NCBI RefSeq assembly: GCF_013407855.1
Contig: NZ_JACBZH010000001.1
Span: forward strand, 3,038,001 to 3,102,000
Length of the DNA: 64,000 nucleotides
Reading direction: 5' to 3'
DNA from: Actinopolymorpha rutila
GTDB taxonomy: Bacteria; Actinomycetota; Actinomycetes; Propionibacteriales; Actinopolymorphaceae
Shown here: positions 8,468 to 16,043 of the stretch, piece by piece
Position numbering within the stretch: the stretch's first letter is position 1
How the letters are laid out: each line of letters opens with the position of its first letter
The notes under the pieces: model-generated
What the model saw: only the letters and a program-made list of their open reading frames with translations
What the model was told of the DNA's origin: nothing
Databases searched by the model: none
Made by a program: the position numbers and the translations under genes

Positions 8468-9610
8468 GTGAAGGTCATGACGGTTGTGGGAACGCGTCCG
8501 GAGATCATTCGACTTTCCCGGGTCATTCCTCGCCTGGACTCCGCGTTAGGTCACGTGCTCGTCCATACCGGCCAGAACTACGCCTATACATTGTCGGACA
8601 TATTCTTCGACGAGCTTCGGCTACGACGACCGGACCACTATCTCGGAGTCGACACCTCCACTTTGGGCCGGATGCTCGGTGACACGCTGGCCAAGGGCGA
8701 GGAGATTATCGTGGCCGAGAGGCCCGACGCCCTGTTGGTCCTCGGTGACACCAACAGTTCGATCGTGGCGCTGATAGCGAAGCGACTGCGTGTTCCGGTA
8801 TTCCACATGGAAGCCGGCAACCGGTGCTTCGACGAGAACGTGCCGGAGGAGACCAACCGTCGGCTCATCGACCACATCGCCGACTTCAATCTGGTCTACA
8901 CCGAGCATGCGAGGCGCAATCTTCTCGGCGAGGGCATCCATCCCCGACGTGTCCTCCTCACCGGCTCCCCGATGAAGGAGGTCCTCGACCACTACCGTCC
9001 GCGCGTCGAGGCGTCGACAGTGCTGGACCGCCTCGGCCTGACTGCCGGGGAGTTCTTCCTGGTGAGTGCCCACCGCGAGGAGAACGTGGACGACCCGCGG
9101 CGCTTGGGCGCACTCCTCGACTGCATCACCGGCCTTCGCGATGCCTGGGGCCTGCCGGTGGTCGTGTCCACCCATCCGCGGACGAGGAAGCGCATGGAAG
9201 CGCTCGACGACTGGTCGCCGCCGGAGCGGGTGAACTTCTGCGAGCCGTTCGGCTTCTTCGACTACATCAGCCTGCAACTGGCCGCGCGATGCGTCGTGTC
9301 CGACTCGGGAACCATCTCCGAGGAGGCGTCGATTCTGGGGTTTCCCGCGGTCACCCTGCGTACCTCCGTCGAAAGACCGGAGGCGCTCGACGCCGGCGCC
9401 GTCGTGACGGTCGGACTCGACTCCCGCACGATGCTCGCCGCTGTGGAACTGGTGACGTCGGGCTCGCAGAACACCGCGCCGAGCGCAGCCGTCCCGGAGT
9501 ATCTCGTGGACGACTGCTCGGAGCGGACTGTTCGTTTCATCCTGGGGACGACCCACGCGTACCACGAGATCACCGGCATCAGGGACGGGGCCGCCGACCA
9601 TCTCCGATAG
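8468..9610 (+). CDS. capG: CapG/FnlC-type UDP-N-acetyl-L-talosamine 2-epimerase
   Basis: A 380-residue non-hydrolysing UDP-GlcNAc 2-epimerase family protein. It shows GTRPEIIRLSRVIP at the N-terminus, HTGQNY, the block GNRCFDENVPEETNRRLIDH that distinguishes FnlC/CapG from plain WecB, and GTISEEASILGFPA in the C-terminal nucleotide-binding domain. In the characterised pathway it epimerises C2 of the CapF product to give UDP-N-acetyl-L-fucosamine, completing the set begun by the capE- and capF-like genes 6 kb upstream. GTG at 8468 with GAGGA eight bases upstream is the start; the upstream in-frame ATG at 8369 adds unrelated sequence. It is separated from capEF by the oppositely oriented aminotransferase/transferase operon. 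Confidence 0.87.
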   Translation: MKVMTVVGTRPEIIRLSRVIPRLDSALGHVLVHTGQNYAYTLSDIFFDELRLRRPDHYLGVDTSTLGRMLGDTLAKGEEIIVAERPDALLVLGDTNSSIVALIAKRLRVPVFHMEAGNRCFDENVPEETNRRLIDHIADFNLVYTEHARRNLLGEGIHPRRVLLTGSPMKEVLDHYRPRVEASTVLDRLGLTAGEFFLVSAHREENVDDPRRLGALLDCITGLRDAWGLPVVVSTHPRTRKRMEALDDWSPPERVNFCEPFGFFDYISLQLAARCVVSDSGTISEEASILGFPAVTLRTSVERPEALDAGAVVTVGLDSRTMLAAVELVTSGSQNTAPSAAVPEYLVDDCSERTVRFILGTTHAYHEITGIRDGAADHLR

Positions 9611-9759
9611 CGCGTCGACAGGCGGGAAGCCGCGGTGCGCACGGTCGTCGGGCCGAGGCACGCCGCGCCGGTTGGTGGCGAGGAACGCGGCGCTGATGAT
9701 CTGCGGGCCGGGCGCGTAGAGTCGAGAAGGACACCGCCACCACAGGCCGGGGGGTCCCG

Positions 9760-10530
9760 ATGGAATACGAGCGGTTTCTCACCGTCGTGGACGCTACGGG
9801 TGGACTCGGCCGGGACGGCGCCGAACGCGCCACCACGGCGACCCTGCAGACGCTGGCCGAGCGTGTCTCCCAACAGAAGGCCCGCGAGTTGGCGAGCGCG
9901 TTGCCGCCGCAGTTGGGCCCGCTGGTGACCACCGAGGCTCCCCCCGAACGCTTCGACGTGGACGATTTCCTGCGCAGGGTCGCCGAGCGGGAGGGAACCA
10001 CCCCAGAACCCGCCGAACGCGACGCCGAGGCGGTGTTCACCGCCCTCGCGCAGGCGCTCGGAGATCGCGAGTTCGCCAACCTGGTCGCCCAGCTGCCCAA
10101 GGACTACGCCTGTGTGCTGCCGGGCGGCCCGCCGGTCGTTCCGGCGCAGGAACTGGTGGCGAAGGTGGCCGAACGCACCGGCCTGGACGAGCAGGCCGCC
10201 CGCCGGTCGATCGACGCCGTACTCGAGACGCTGGCCGAGCGCGTCTCGGTGGGAGAGGCCAACCACCTGGTCGGCCGGCTTCCCGTCGCGTTGCACGAGC
10301 CGCTGCGCCGGGGTCTGCGCCACAACCCCGGCCCGGGCCGGCGGATGTCGCTGGCCGAGCTCCTCGCCCACATCGCCGAACGCGACGGCGTTCCGCCCGA
10401 CCAGGCGCTGGAGCATGCCCGGGCGGTGTTCATGGTCGTACGCGAGGCGGTGGGCGAGGAGTTCTTCGACTGCGGCGTGCACCTGCCGCCGGACCACACG
10501 GTGCTCTGGGCGCGGGCAGCATCGTCCTGA
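9760..10530 (+). CDS. Protein with four DUF2267-like repeats
   Basis: A 256-residue acidic, helical protein made of four related units of about 60 residues (roughly 1-55, 65-125, 128-190 and 193-250). Each unit contains a variant of a VAERxG...A..AxxxxLxxxLxxxE/F......LP pattern, for example VAEREGTTPEPAERDAEAV and VAERTGLDEQAARRSIDAV. This matches DUF2267, a family of unknown function frequent in actinobacteria. No signal peptide or membrane segment is seen, so it is probably cytoplasmic. It stands alone between the glycan cluster and the GH127 gene, which converges on it. Most family members carry one or two units; four is long. Confidence 0.7.
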   Translation: MEYERFLTVVDATGGLGRDGAERATTATLQTLAERVSQQKARELASALPPQLGPLVTTEAPPERFDVDDFLRRVAEREGTTPEPAERDAEAVFTALAQALGDREFANLVAQLPKDYACVLPGGPPVVPAQELVAKVAERTGLDEQAARRSIDAVLETLAERVSVGEANHLVGRLPVALHEPLRRGLRHNPGPGRRMSLAELLAHIAERDGVPPDQALEHARAVFMVVREAVGEEFFDCGVHLPPDHTVLWARAASS

Positions 10531-10537
10531 GGTTCCT

Positions 10538-10558
10538 GCCCCGCTGGGACTCCGGGGC
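10538..10558. terminator. Hairpin between convergent genes
   Basis: GCCCCG (10538-10543) pairs with CGGGGC (10553-10558) across a nine-base loop, in the 28 bp between the ends of the DUF2267 gene and the GH127 gene. There is no T tract, as is common in high-GC actinobacteria. It could serve both strands. Confidence 0.5.
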
Positions 10559-12448
10559 TCAGGGGAGCAACGGCAGGAAGACCCGCATCGGCCCGGCCTC
10601 CCGGTTGGCCCATGCGTAGTAGGGCACCGCGGTGACGTCGGCGGCCCGGCTCGGCAGCCGGCCGGCAGGGACGTACGGCCGGTGCAACGGCTCGTCCTCG
10701 TCCACCTTCAGCGCGGTGGCGGTGCTGTGCAGCGTGACCACCCCGCCGAGCAGGTCGGCGGCGAACTCCGGCCGCCAGGTCTCCTCGCCCCTTACCCGCA
10801 GGTCGGCGACCGCGACGTCGGCGTGGTCGGTCTGCTCGACGCAGTAGACGAGCGGACCCCTGGTGAGGGCCACCCGCTGGTGCCCGGCCGCCACCCGCGG
10901 GTGCGTGCCGACCAGTCGTACGGGCATGGCGAAGTCCAGCCGTACCTCGTCACCGGGCTGCCAGGTGCGGGTGAGCACGAGGTAGCCGGAACGGTGTTCG
11001 GGGGTGACGACCTCCTCGCCCACCCGGACGGTCACCTCGCCGGCCCGCCCGGGCACCGGCAGGAACACGCTGAACTCCCGCGGCTCCGCCGGTGTCAACC
11101 GCAGCTGGACAGTGCCCTCCCAGGGCAGCCCGCCGGTGAGCTCCACACCGACCGAGCCGCCGCCGGGCAGGGTCACCCGGGCCGAGTTCCCGACGTACAG
11201 CTGAACCCACAGGCCTTCGTCGGAGGTGGTGTAGACGTAGCCCGGCAGCGAGGCGAGCAGCCGGGCGATGTTCGGTGGGCAGCAGGCACACGTGAACCAC
11301 GGCGAGCGGCGGTGCCGGCCCTCGTCGGCGAGCGGGTTCTGGTAGAAGAACTCCCGGCCCGACTGGGAGAGGCCGGGCAGCACGCCGTTGTAGAGAGCGG
11401 TCTCCACCGCGTCGCGGTAGGCGCCGTCGCCGGTGCGCAGCAGCAGCCGCCAGGCCAGGAAGATGTGCGCGATCGCCGCACAGGTCTCGTTGTACGCGCG
11501 GTCCGGAAGCTCGTACGCGTCACCGAACGCCTCGCCGTCCCAGCGTGCGCCGACACCTCCGGTGACGGCCGTCTTGTGCCGGGACAGGTCGGCCCACAGC
11601 CGGTCCACGACCGCCGTCAGCTCCTCGTCGCCGGTCTCGAGTACGACGTCGGCGGCCGCGGCGTAGAGATAGAGCGCGCGGACCGCGTGCCCGGTGACGA
11701 ACGACTGGTCCCGCAGGCGTGCGTGGTCGAGGAGATACTCGCTGCCGTTGAGAACGCCCACACCGCGGGAGTCCAGCTGCCAGACCGCGAGCCGCAGCCA
11801 CCGCTCGTCGCCGGTGGCGCGGTACAGCTCGACCAGCGCCATCTCCAGGCACGGGTGCCCGCACGTGCCGGGAACGTTCCCAGGTGTGAACCTCGCCTCG
11901 ATGTGACCGCAGGCGCGTTCGGCCACGTCGAGCAGGGCCCGGCTGCCGGTGGCCCGGAAGTGCGCGACGGCGGCCTGGGTGAGGTGCCCGACGCAGTACA
12001 TCTCGTGGCGTACGACGAGATCCGTCCAGCGTTCGGCCACCCGGTCCACCGAGAAGTAGGTGTTCAGGTAGCCGTCGTCGTCCTGGGCGCCCTCGAACAG
12101 TGCGATCACCTCGGCCAGCCGCTCGGCCACCGCGCGGTCGTCGGTCGAGGCCAGGCTCCACGAGGCCGCCTCGGCCCACTTGTAGACGTCGGAGTCGGAG
12201 TAGTACATGCCGTGGAAGGGCTCACCCGGCGCGTCTCCGGCCGCCCGGCGGAAGTTCGTCAGTGCACCGGTCGTCTCGCACTGCTCGTGCTGTGCCGGGA
12301 TCGTCTGCTCGCGGTTCCTGTCAAGGCGGGGTTGCCAGAAGGCGTCGCGCACCTCGACGTCGCCCACACCGACCGGGCGAAGCCGGGCGTGCGGGCTGCG
12401 GGTCGTGTCGACGACTGGGGCGTGCGGGCTGGGTGTCTCGGCGGTCAT
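10559..12448 (-). CDS. GH127 family glycoside hydrolase (beta-L-arabinofuranosidase type)
   Basis: A 629-residue (alpha/alpha)6-barrel enzyme of the DUF1680/GH127 family. Members such as HypBA1 remove beta-L-arabinofuranose using a zinc-coordinated cysteine nucleophile. The equivalents are visible: Glu and Cys of ETC (about residues 321-323) and the vicinal cysteines of CACCPPNIARL (389-390). The N-terminus has DAFWQPRL and TGALTNFRRAAG, both typical. No signal peptide is seen, so it probably acts on imported oligosaccharides. It lies 102 bp downstream of the lacI-type gene in the same orientation, which suggests regulation by that protein. The start is the ATG at 12448 with GGAG upstream. 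Confidence 0.86.
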   Translation of the reverse strand: MTAETPSPHAPVVDTTRSPHARLRPVGVGDVEVRDAFWQPRLDRNREQTIPAQHEQCETTGALTNFRRAAGDAPGEPFHGMYYSDSDVYKWAEAASWSLASTDDRAVAERLAEVIALFEGAQDDDGYLNTYFSVDRVAERWTDLVVRHEMYCVGHLTQAAVAHFRATGSRALLDVAERACGHIEARFTPGNVPGTCGHPCLEMALVELYRATGDERWLRLAVWQLDSRGVGVLNGSEYLLDHARLRDQSFVTGHAVRALYLYAAAADVVLETGDEELTAVVDRLWADLSRHKTAVTGGVGARWDGEAFGDAYELPDRAYNETCAAIAHIFLAWRLLLRTGDGAYRDAVETALYNGVLPGLSQSGREFFYQNPLADEGRHRRSPWFTCACCPPNIARLLASLPGYVYTTSDEGLWVQLYVGNSARVTLPGGGSVGVELTGGLPWEGTVQLRLTPAEPREFSVFLPVPGRAGEVTVRVGEEVVTPEHRSGYLVLTRTWQPGDEVRLDFAMPVRLVGTHPRVAAGHQRVALTRGPLVYCVEQTDHADVAVADLRVRGEETWRPEFAADLLGGVVTLHSTATALKVDEDEPLHRPYVPAGRLPSRAADVTAVPYYAWANREAGPMRVFLPLLP

Positions 12449-12460
12449 CGGAGTACTCCG
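12449..12460. promoter_or_regulatory. 12-bp perfect palindrome covering the GH127 ribosome binding site
   Basis: CGGAGTACTCCG is its own reverse complement and lies directly before the GH127 start codon, containing the GGAG element. It could be an operator half-cluster or could fold in the mRNA and occlude the ribosome binding site. The function is inferred only from position. Confidence 0.35.
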
Positions 12461-12506
12461 TCGTTCGGCTGTATCGGGTGTGCGTGAAGTGTGGTGGGGA
12501 GGGTGT

Positions 12507-12585
12507 CTCAGGCGTCGGGCACCAGCGGGGCGTCGCTCGTCGCACTGGAATCAGGCATCGGGCACCAGCGGGGCGTCGCTCGTCC
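12507..12585. repeat. Imperfect direct repeat of the lacI-type gene's 3' end
   Basis: A stretch of about 34 bp (tcaggcgtcgggcaccagcg onward, from 12508) recurs 43 bp later from 12551 as tcaggcatcgggcaccagcg onward, with one base difference. The second copy is the genuine 3' end and stop of the LacI gene; the first is a duplicate in the spacer before GH127. The 43-bp period is not a multiple of three. Confidence 0.85.
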
Positions 12586-13600
12586 ACACCGGGTCGTCGC
12601 CGGTGGGCGCGGGGCAGGACGCGCGGACGGCGATCGAGCACGGAAGCCGGCTGATCCCCGGAGTCACCGTGCCGTCGATCGACGCCAGCAGCGTCTCCCC
12701 GACGACCCGGCCGAGCCGGTAGAGGTTCATGTCGACCGACGCGACCGCCGGCCTGGTCGAGGCCGCGAGCAGGGTCCAGTTGTCGAAGCCGACCAGGGCC
12801 ACGTCGTCGGGCACGCGGCGGCCGATGGCCGCGAGGCCGTCGGCGGCGCCGCGGGCGATCTGGTCGTTGCCGCAGAAGATCCCGTCGATCTCGGGGTCCC
12901 GTTCAAGTAACCGGCGTACGTGGGTGAACCCCATCTCCTCGCTGAACGGCCCGTAGACCACGCGCGAGTCGGGCAGGTCCAGGCTCTCCTCCGCCAGTGC
13001 GGCCCGGGCGCCGGTGACGCGGTCGCGGACCGCGGCGTAGGACGGCGGCCCGGTCAGGTGCGCGATCCGCCGGCAGCCGTACCGCGCCAGTTGCCGGACG
13101 GCGAGCCGCCCGCCGTGCTCGTCGTCGACCGTGACGCTGGTGTCGGCCGGATCCGCGGACACGGTGTAGGCGTAGACGACCGGGAACGGCAGGTCACGCC
13201 CCACCCGCGGTGCCGGGTCGGTCTCCCGGCCGGTCACGATCAGCCCGTCCACGCGCCGGGCGGCGAGCGCGTCGATGTAGTGGCGTTCGCGTACGGCGTC
13301 CCGGCGGGCGTCGCACAGCAGCAGGCTGCAGGTGTCCGCGGACAGTGCGTCCTCGACTCCGCCGAGCAGGGCAGGTGTGAACCGGCCGTAACCGTTGCGG
13401 GTGAGCAACCCGACCGTGTAGGTACGGCCGCTGGTGAGCGAGCGGGCGTTGCGGTTGGGCCGGAAGCCCAGGTCGCGGGCCGTCTGGACGATGCGTTCCC
13501 GGGTCTCCGGGCGCATTCGGCCCTTGCCGTTGAGGCCCTTGGACGCCGTGGCGACGGAGACGCCGGCGACGCGGGCGATGTCGCGGATGGTCGGGGCCAC
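12551..13600 (-). CDS. LacI family transcriptional regulator
   Basis: A 349-residue regulator with the LacI helix-turn-helix at the N-terminus (TIRDIARVAGVSVATASKGLNG), the hinge region, and a periplasmic-binding-protein-like sensor domain (YTVGLLTRNGYG onward; GIFCGNDQIARGAADGL and PDDVALVGFDNW near the C-terminal lobe). It should bind a sugar derived from the substrate of the neighbouring GH127, barrel-GH and GH2 enzymes and control their transcription. The GTG start at 13600 has GGAGGAG upstream. The gene is divergent from the 13878 operon and co-directional with GH127, a standard arrangement for local control of both. Confidence 0.9.
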   Translation of the reverse strand: MAPTIRDIARVAGVSVATASKGLNGKGRMRPETRERIVQTARDLGFRPNRNARSLTSGRTYTVGLLTRNGYGRFTPALLGGVEDALSADTCSLLLCDARRDAVRERHYIDALAARRVDGLIVTGRETDPAPRVGRDLPFPVVYAYTVSADPADTSVTVDDEHGGRLAVRQLARYGCRRIAHLTGPPSYAAVRDRVTGARAALAEESLDLPDSRVVYGPFSEEMGFTHVRRLLERDPEIDGIFCGNDQIARGAADGLAAIGRRVPDDVALVGFDNWTLLAASTRPAVASVDMNLYRLGRVVGETLLASIDGTVTPGISRLPCSIAVRASCPAPTGDDPVWTSDAPLVPDA

Positions 13601-13625
13601 GGCTCCTCCGGCTCGCGAATGGAAA

Positions 13626-13799
13626 AACGGTTAGTCAAAGGTGTGCTCAGAGCATGCCTGCCGGAAAGCCATACTGGCAAGGCGTCAGGTGGCTGGAAGT
13701 GGAGTGTGGCGCAGTGTGGCCACTCAGTTGCGCCATCTCAGAGAAACAGGTTTCTCGGATGTTGAACCGTTGACGTGTGTTCGGCGCGAGGTCTAGCGT
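13626..13799 (+). promoter_or_regulatory. Promoter and candidate operators of the glycoside hydrolase operon
   Basis: TTGACG (13770-13775) and TAGCGT (13794-13799) with an 18-bp spacer form a good vegetative-type promoter about 80 bp before the 13878 start. The sequence AACCGTT overlaps the -35 (13765-13771), and the same word on the opposite strand (AACGGTT, 13626-13632) lies near the lacI-type start; both resemble the core of actinobacterial LacI operators. A separate perfect palindrome GAGAAAC-AG-GTTTCTC sits at 13741-13756, just upstream of the -35. Which of these the LacI protein uses is inference. Confidence 0.5.
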
Positions 13800-13877
13800 C
13801 GCTCGTCGTCCACATGTTCGCGCGGCGCTACTTCGTGGCGGGGATCGCCCTGTCCGGTGTGAAGGGATGAGGTGGCG

Positions 13878-16043
13878 ATGACCCAGGTGTCGTTCCCGGT
13901 CGACGACTACACGCCGTACGGCTATCTCGACGTTCCCGAGCACACCCGGCGGCTGACCCCGAAGGGTGTGCTGCGTTCGCGCGACGTCGGCTTCGGCTGG
14001 CACTTCCCGGCGCTGGCGACGTCCTACGGCGGCCGCCGCGAGACCTACCGCACCAGCGTCCGCGTCGGGGTGGACGGCGCGCTGGCGATGGCCGACTTCG
14101 ACGAGGTGCGCTCGCCGTACCACTCCAAGGACCTGGTGCGGTTCGTCGCCGAGCGCGGACCGGCCCGCTGCGAGGCCGACTTCGTGGTGGTGGGCTCGGA
14201 CGTGGTCGCGGCGTTCGTCGGCGCGACCGCGCAGCGGCACACCACCGTCCGGGTCGACTACACCCGGCTGGTCGGCGCGGACCACGGCTGGGGCGAGTCG
14301 GGTCTGGTGGGCCGCCGGGACGGGACTGCCGCGAATGTCGTTGTTCTGCAGGGATTCGAGGACGGCGAGGCGTTCGCGCTGACGGTCGTGCCGATGGGGA
14401 GCACCGACGGTGAGACCACCGAGGACGTGCTCGAACTCGTCGCCGGAGTGACCGCGGACAGTGCCGAGGCGGACCGGTGGACCGCCGGCGGCGCACAAGG
14501 CACGCTTGCGGCGCCGGTGACGGTGCTGGGCGAGCCGGGGCGCGAGGTCACGCTGTCGGCGGTCGTCAGCGTTCCGGCGAAGGGACGGCACGATCTCCTC
14601 GTGCTGCTTTCCCGCGGCCGTACCGCGGACGAGGCCATCACCCGGTTGGCCGAGGCGCGAGAGTCCGCCTCGCGGGTGCGGGCCACCCGGGTTCGCTCCG
14701 ACGACGCGTTCTGGTCGCGGGCGCCGCGGTTGACCGGTGACTGGCCGGCCCACTGGCGGCGGGGCCTGGTCTACGACCTGGAAACCCTGCGGATGATGGT
14801 GAAACCGCCGGTCGGGATCTATCACCACGTGTGGGACGGCATGCAGATCCAGGCACCGCGAGTGGTGCTGGGCGAGGCGGCGATCGACGCGCTGCTGTTG
14901 TCGTACGCCGATCCGAGACTGGCCCAGGAGCTGCTGCTCGGCGTGTTCGCGGACGCGCCCCTGCCCAACGTGCCGTGCTCGCGGGAGGACGGCACGTACA
15001 ACATGGTGTCCGCGGACGGGACGGTGTGCGGCACCGGACCGCAGTGGGGATACCCGTGGCCGGTCGTCAGGCACCTGTTCGCGGCCCACCCCGACGACGC
15101 CTGGCTGGCGCGGATCTACCCGCCGATGGCGTCCTACCTCGACTGGTGGCTCGCCCACCGCCGGGACGCCGACGGCTGGCTGGTGCACGCCTGCAGCTGG
15201 GAGTCCGGCCAGGACCTGTCGCCGCGGTTCGGCGACCAGCCGCTCGGCGGCGGGCATCCCACCTGGTCCGTCCGTCCGGTGGACCTGCAGGCGACGTTCG
15301 CCGACGCCGCCGCGACGATGGCGGACCTGGCCGGCGTGCTCGGCCGGGACGAGGACGTGCGGCGGTGGCGGGACCTCGCCGCGGAGTTCTCCGACCGCAC
15401 CGCAAGGATGTGGACCGGCGAGCGGTACGCCGACGTCGACGCCCGCACCGGGCAGTCGACCGAGGTCGACGACGTGATGCTGCTGGCTCCGCTGGCGCTC
15501 GGCCAGTCCGGCGCGGATCAGGTCGAGACCCTGCGCGGGACCGTGCGCGCCGCCGACCCGGACACCACCGTGTGGCCGATGTTCGCCTGGACCGCGGTCG
15601 ACGCGGCCGAGGCGGCGGGGGAGTACGACACCGCGGCCCGGGTGGCCGGGAGAGTGGTGGACCGGGCGTACGGGTTCTGGGACGCGCGCCGGCACGAGCC
15701 GGGCCGCACGCTGCCGGGCGTGGCCTGTGAGTACTGGCCGTTGTCGGGCCGGTGCGGCGGCGAGGGGTACGGCTGGGGCGCGTTCACCACGCACCTGCTG
15801 CTGGGCACGCTCGCCGGCCTGCGTCCGGAGGCCGACGGGTTGCGGGTGCGCCCCAACCTCCCGGCCGACCTGCGCGTGCCGGGCCGCGCCTACCGCGTGG
15901 AGCTGACCGTGCGGGACAGCCTCGTGCGGGTTCGGCTCGAGCCGACGGCGGACGGCGTCGAGGTCACTGTCAACGACCGGTTGGCGAAGCTCACGTGGGG
16001 CGAGGAGGCCCGATGGAACTGGCTCGAACTCACCAGCGGCTGA
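13878..16043 (+). CDS. (alpha/alpha)6-barrel glycoside hydrolase, trehalase/GH63-like
   Basis: A 721-residue protein. The first 280 residues look like a beta-sandwich domain and the rest is an alpha-barrel: PPVGIYHHVWDGMQ, GTGPQWGYPWPV, the WESGQDLSPRF motif (about 441-451) characteristic of GH37/GH63-type barrels, and EYWPLSGRCGGEGYGWGAF near the end. This places it in the MGH1-like group of inverting alpha-glycosidases, but the substrate cannot be read from sequence. No signal peptide is seen. The ATG at 13878 has GATGAGG five bases upstream; a GTG two codons earlier overlaps that site and is less likely. It shares its promoter region with the LacI regulator and overlaps the GH2 gene by 31 bp. 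Confidence 0.78.
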   Translation: MTQVSFPVDDYTPYGYLDVPEHTRRLTPKGVLRSRDVGFGWHFPALATSYGGRRETYRTSVRVGVDGALAMADFDEVRSPYHSKDLVRFVAERGPARCEADFVVVGSDVVAAFVGATAQRHTTVRVDYTRLVGADHGWGESGLVGRRDGTAANVVVLQGFEDGEAFALTVVPMGSTDGETTEDVLELVAGVTADSAEADRWTAGGAQGTLAAPVTVLGEPGREVTLSAVVSVPAKGRHDLLVLLSRGRTADEAITRLAEARESASRVRATRVRSDDAFWSRAPRLTGDWPAHWRRGLVYDLETLRMMVKPPVGIYHHVWDGMQIQAPRVVLGEAAIDALLLSYADPRLAQELLLGVFADAPLPNVPCSREDGTYNMVSADGTVCGTGPQWGYPWPVVRHLFAAHPDDAWLARIYPPMASYLDWWLAHRRDADGWLVHACSWESGQDLSPRFGDQPLGGGHPTWSVRPVDLQATFADAAATMADLAGVLGRDEDVRRWRDLAAEFSDRTARMWTGERYADVDARTGQSTEVDDVMLLAPLALGQSGADQVETLRGTVRAADPDTTVWPMFAWTAVDAAEAAGEYDTAARVAGRVVDRAYGFWDARRHEPGRTLPGVACEYWPLSGRCGGEGYGWGAFTTHLLLGTLAGLRPEADGLRVRPNLPADLRVPGRAYRVELTVRDSLVRVRLEPTADGVEVTVNDRLAKLTWGEEARWNWLELTSG

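Noticed and set aside
13647-15794. A 715-codon minus-strand frame opposite the barrel glycoside hydrolase
   Set aside because: Composition of an antisense shadow, no ribosome binding site, and the plus-strand enzyme has clear family motifs.
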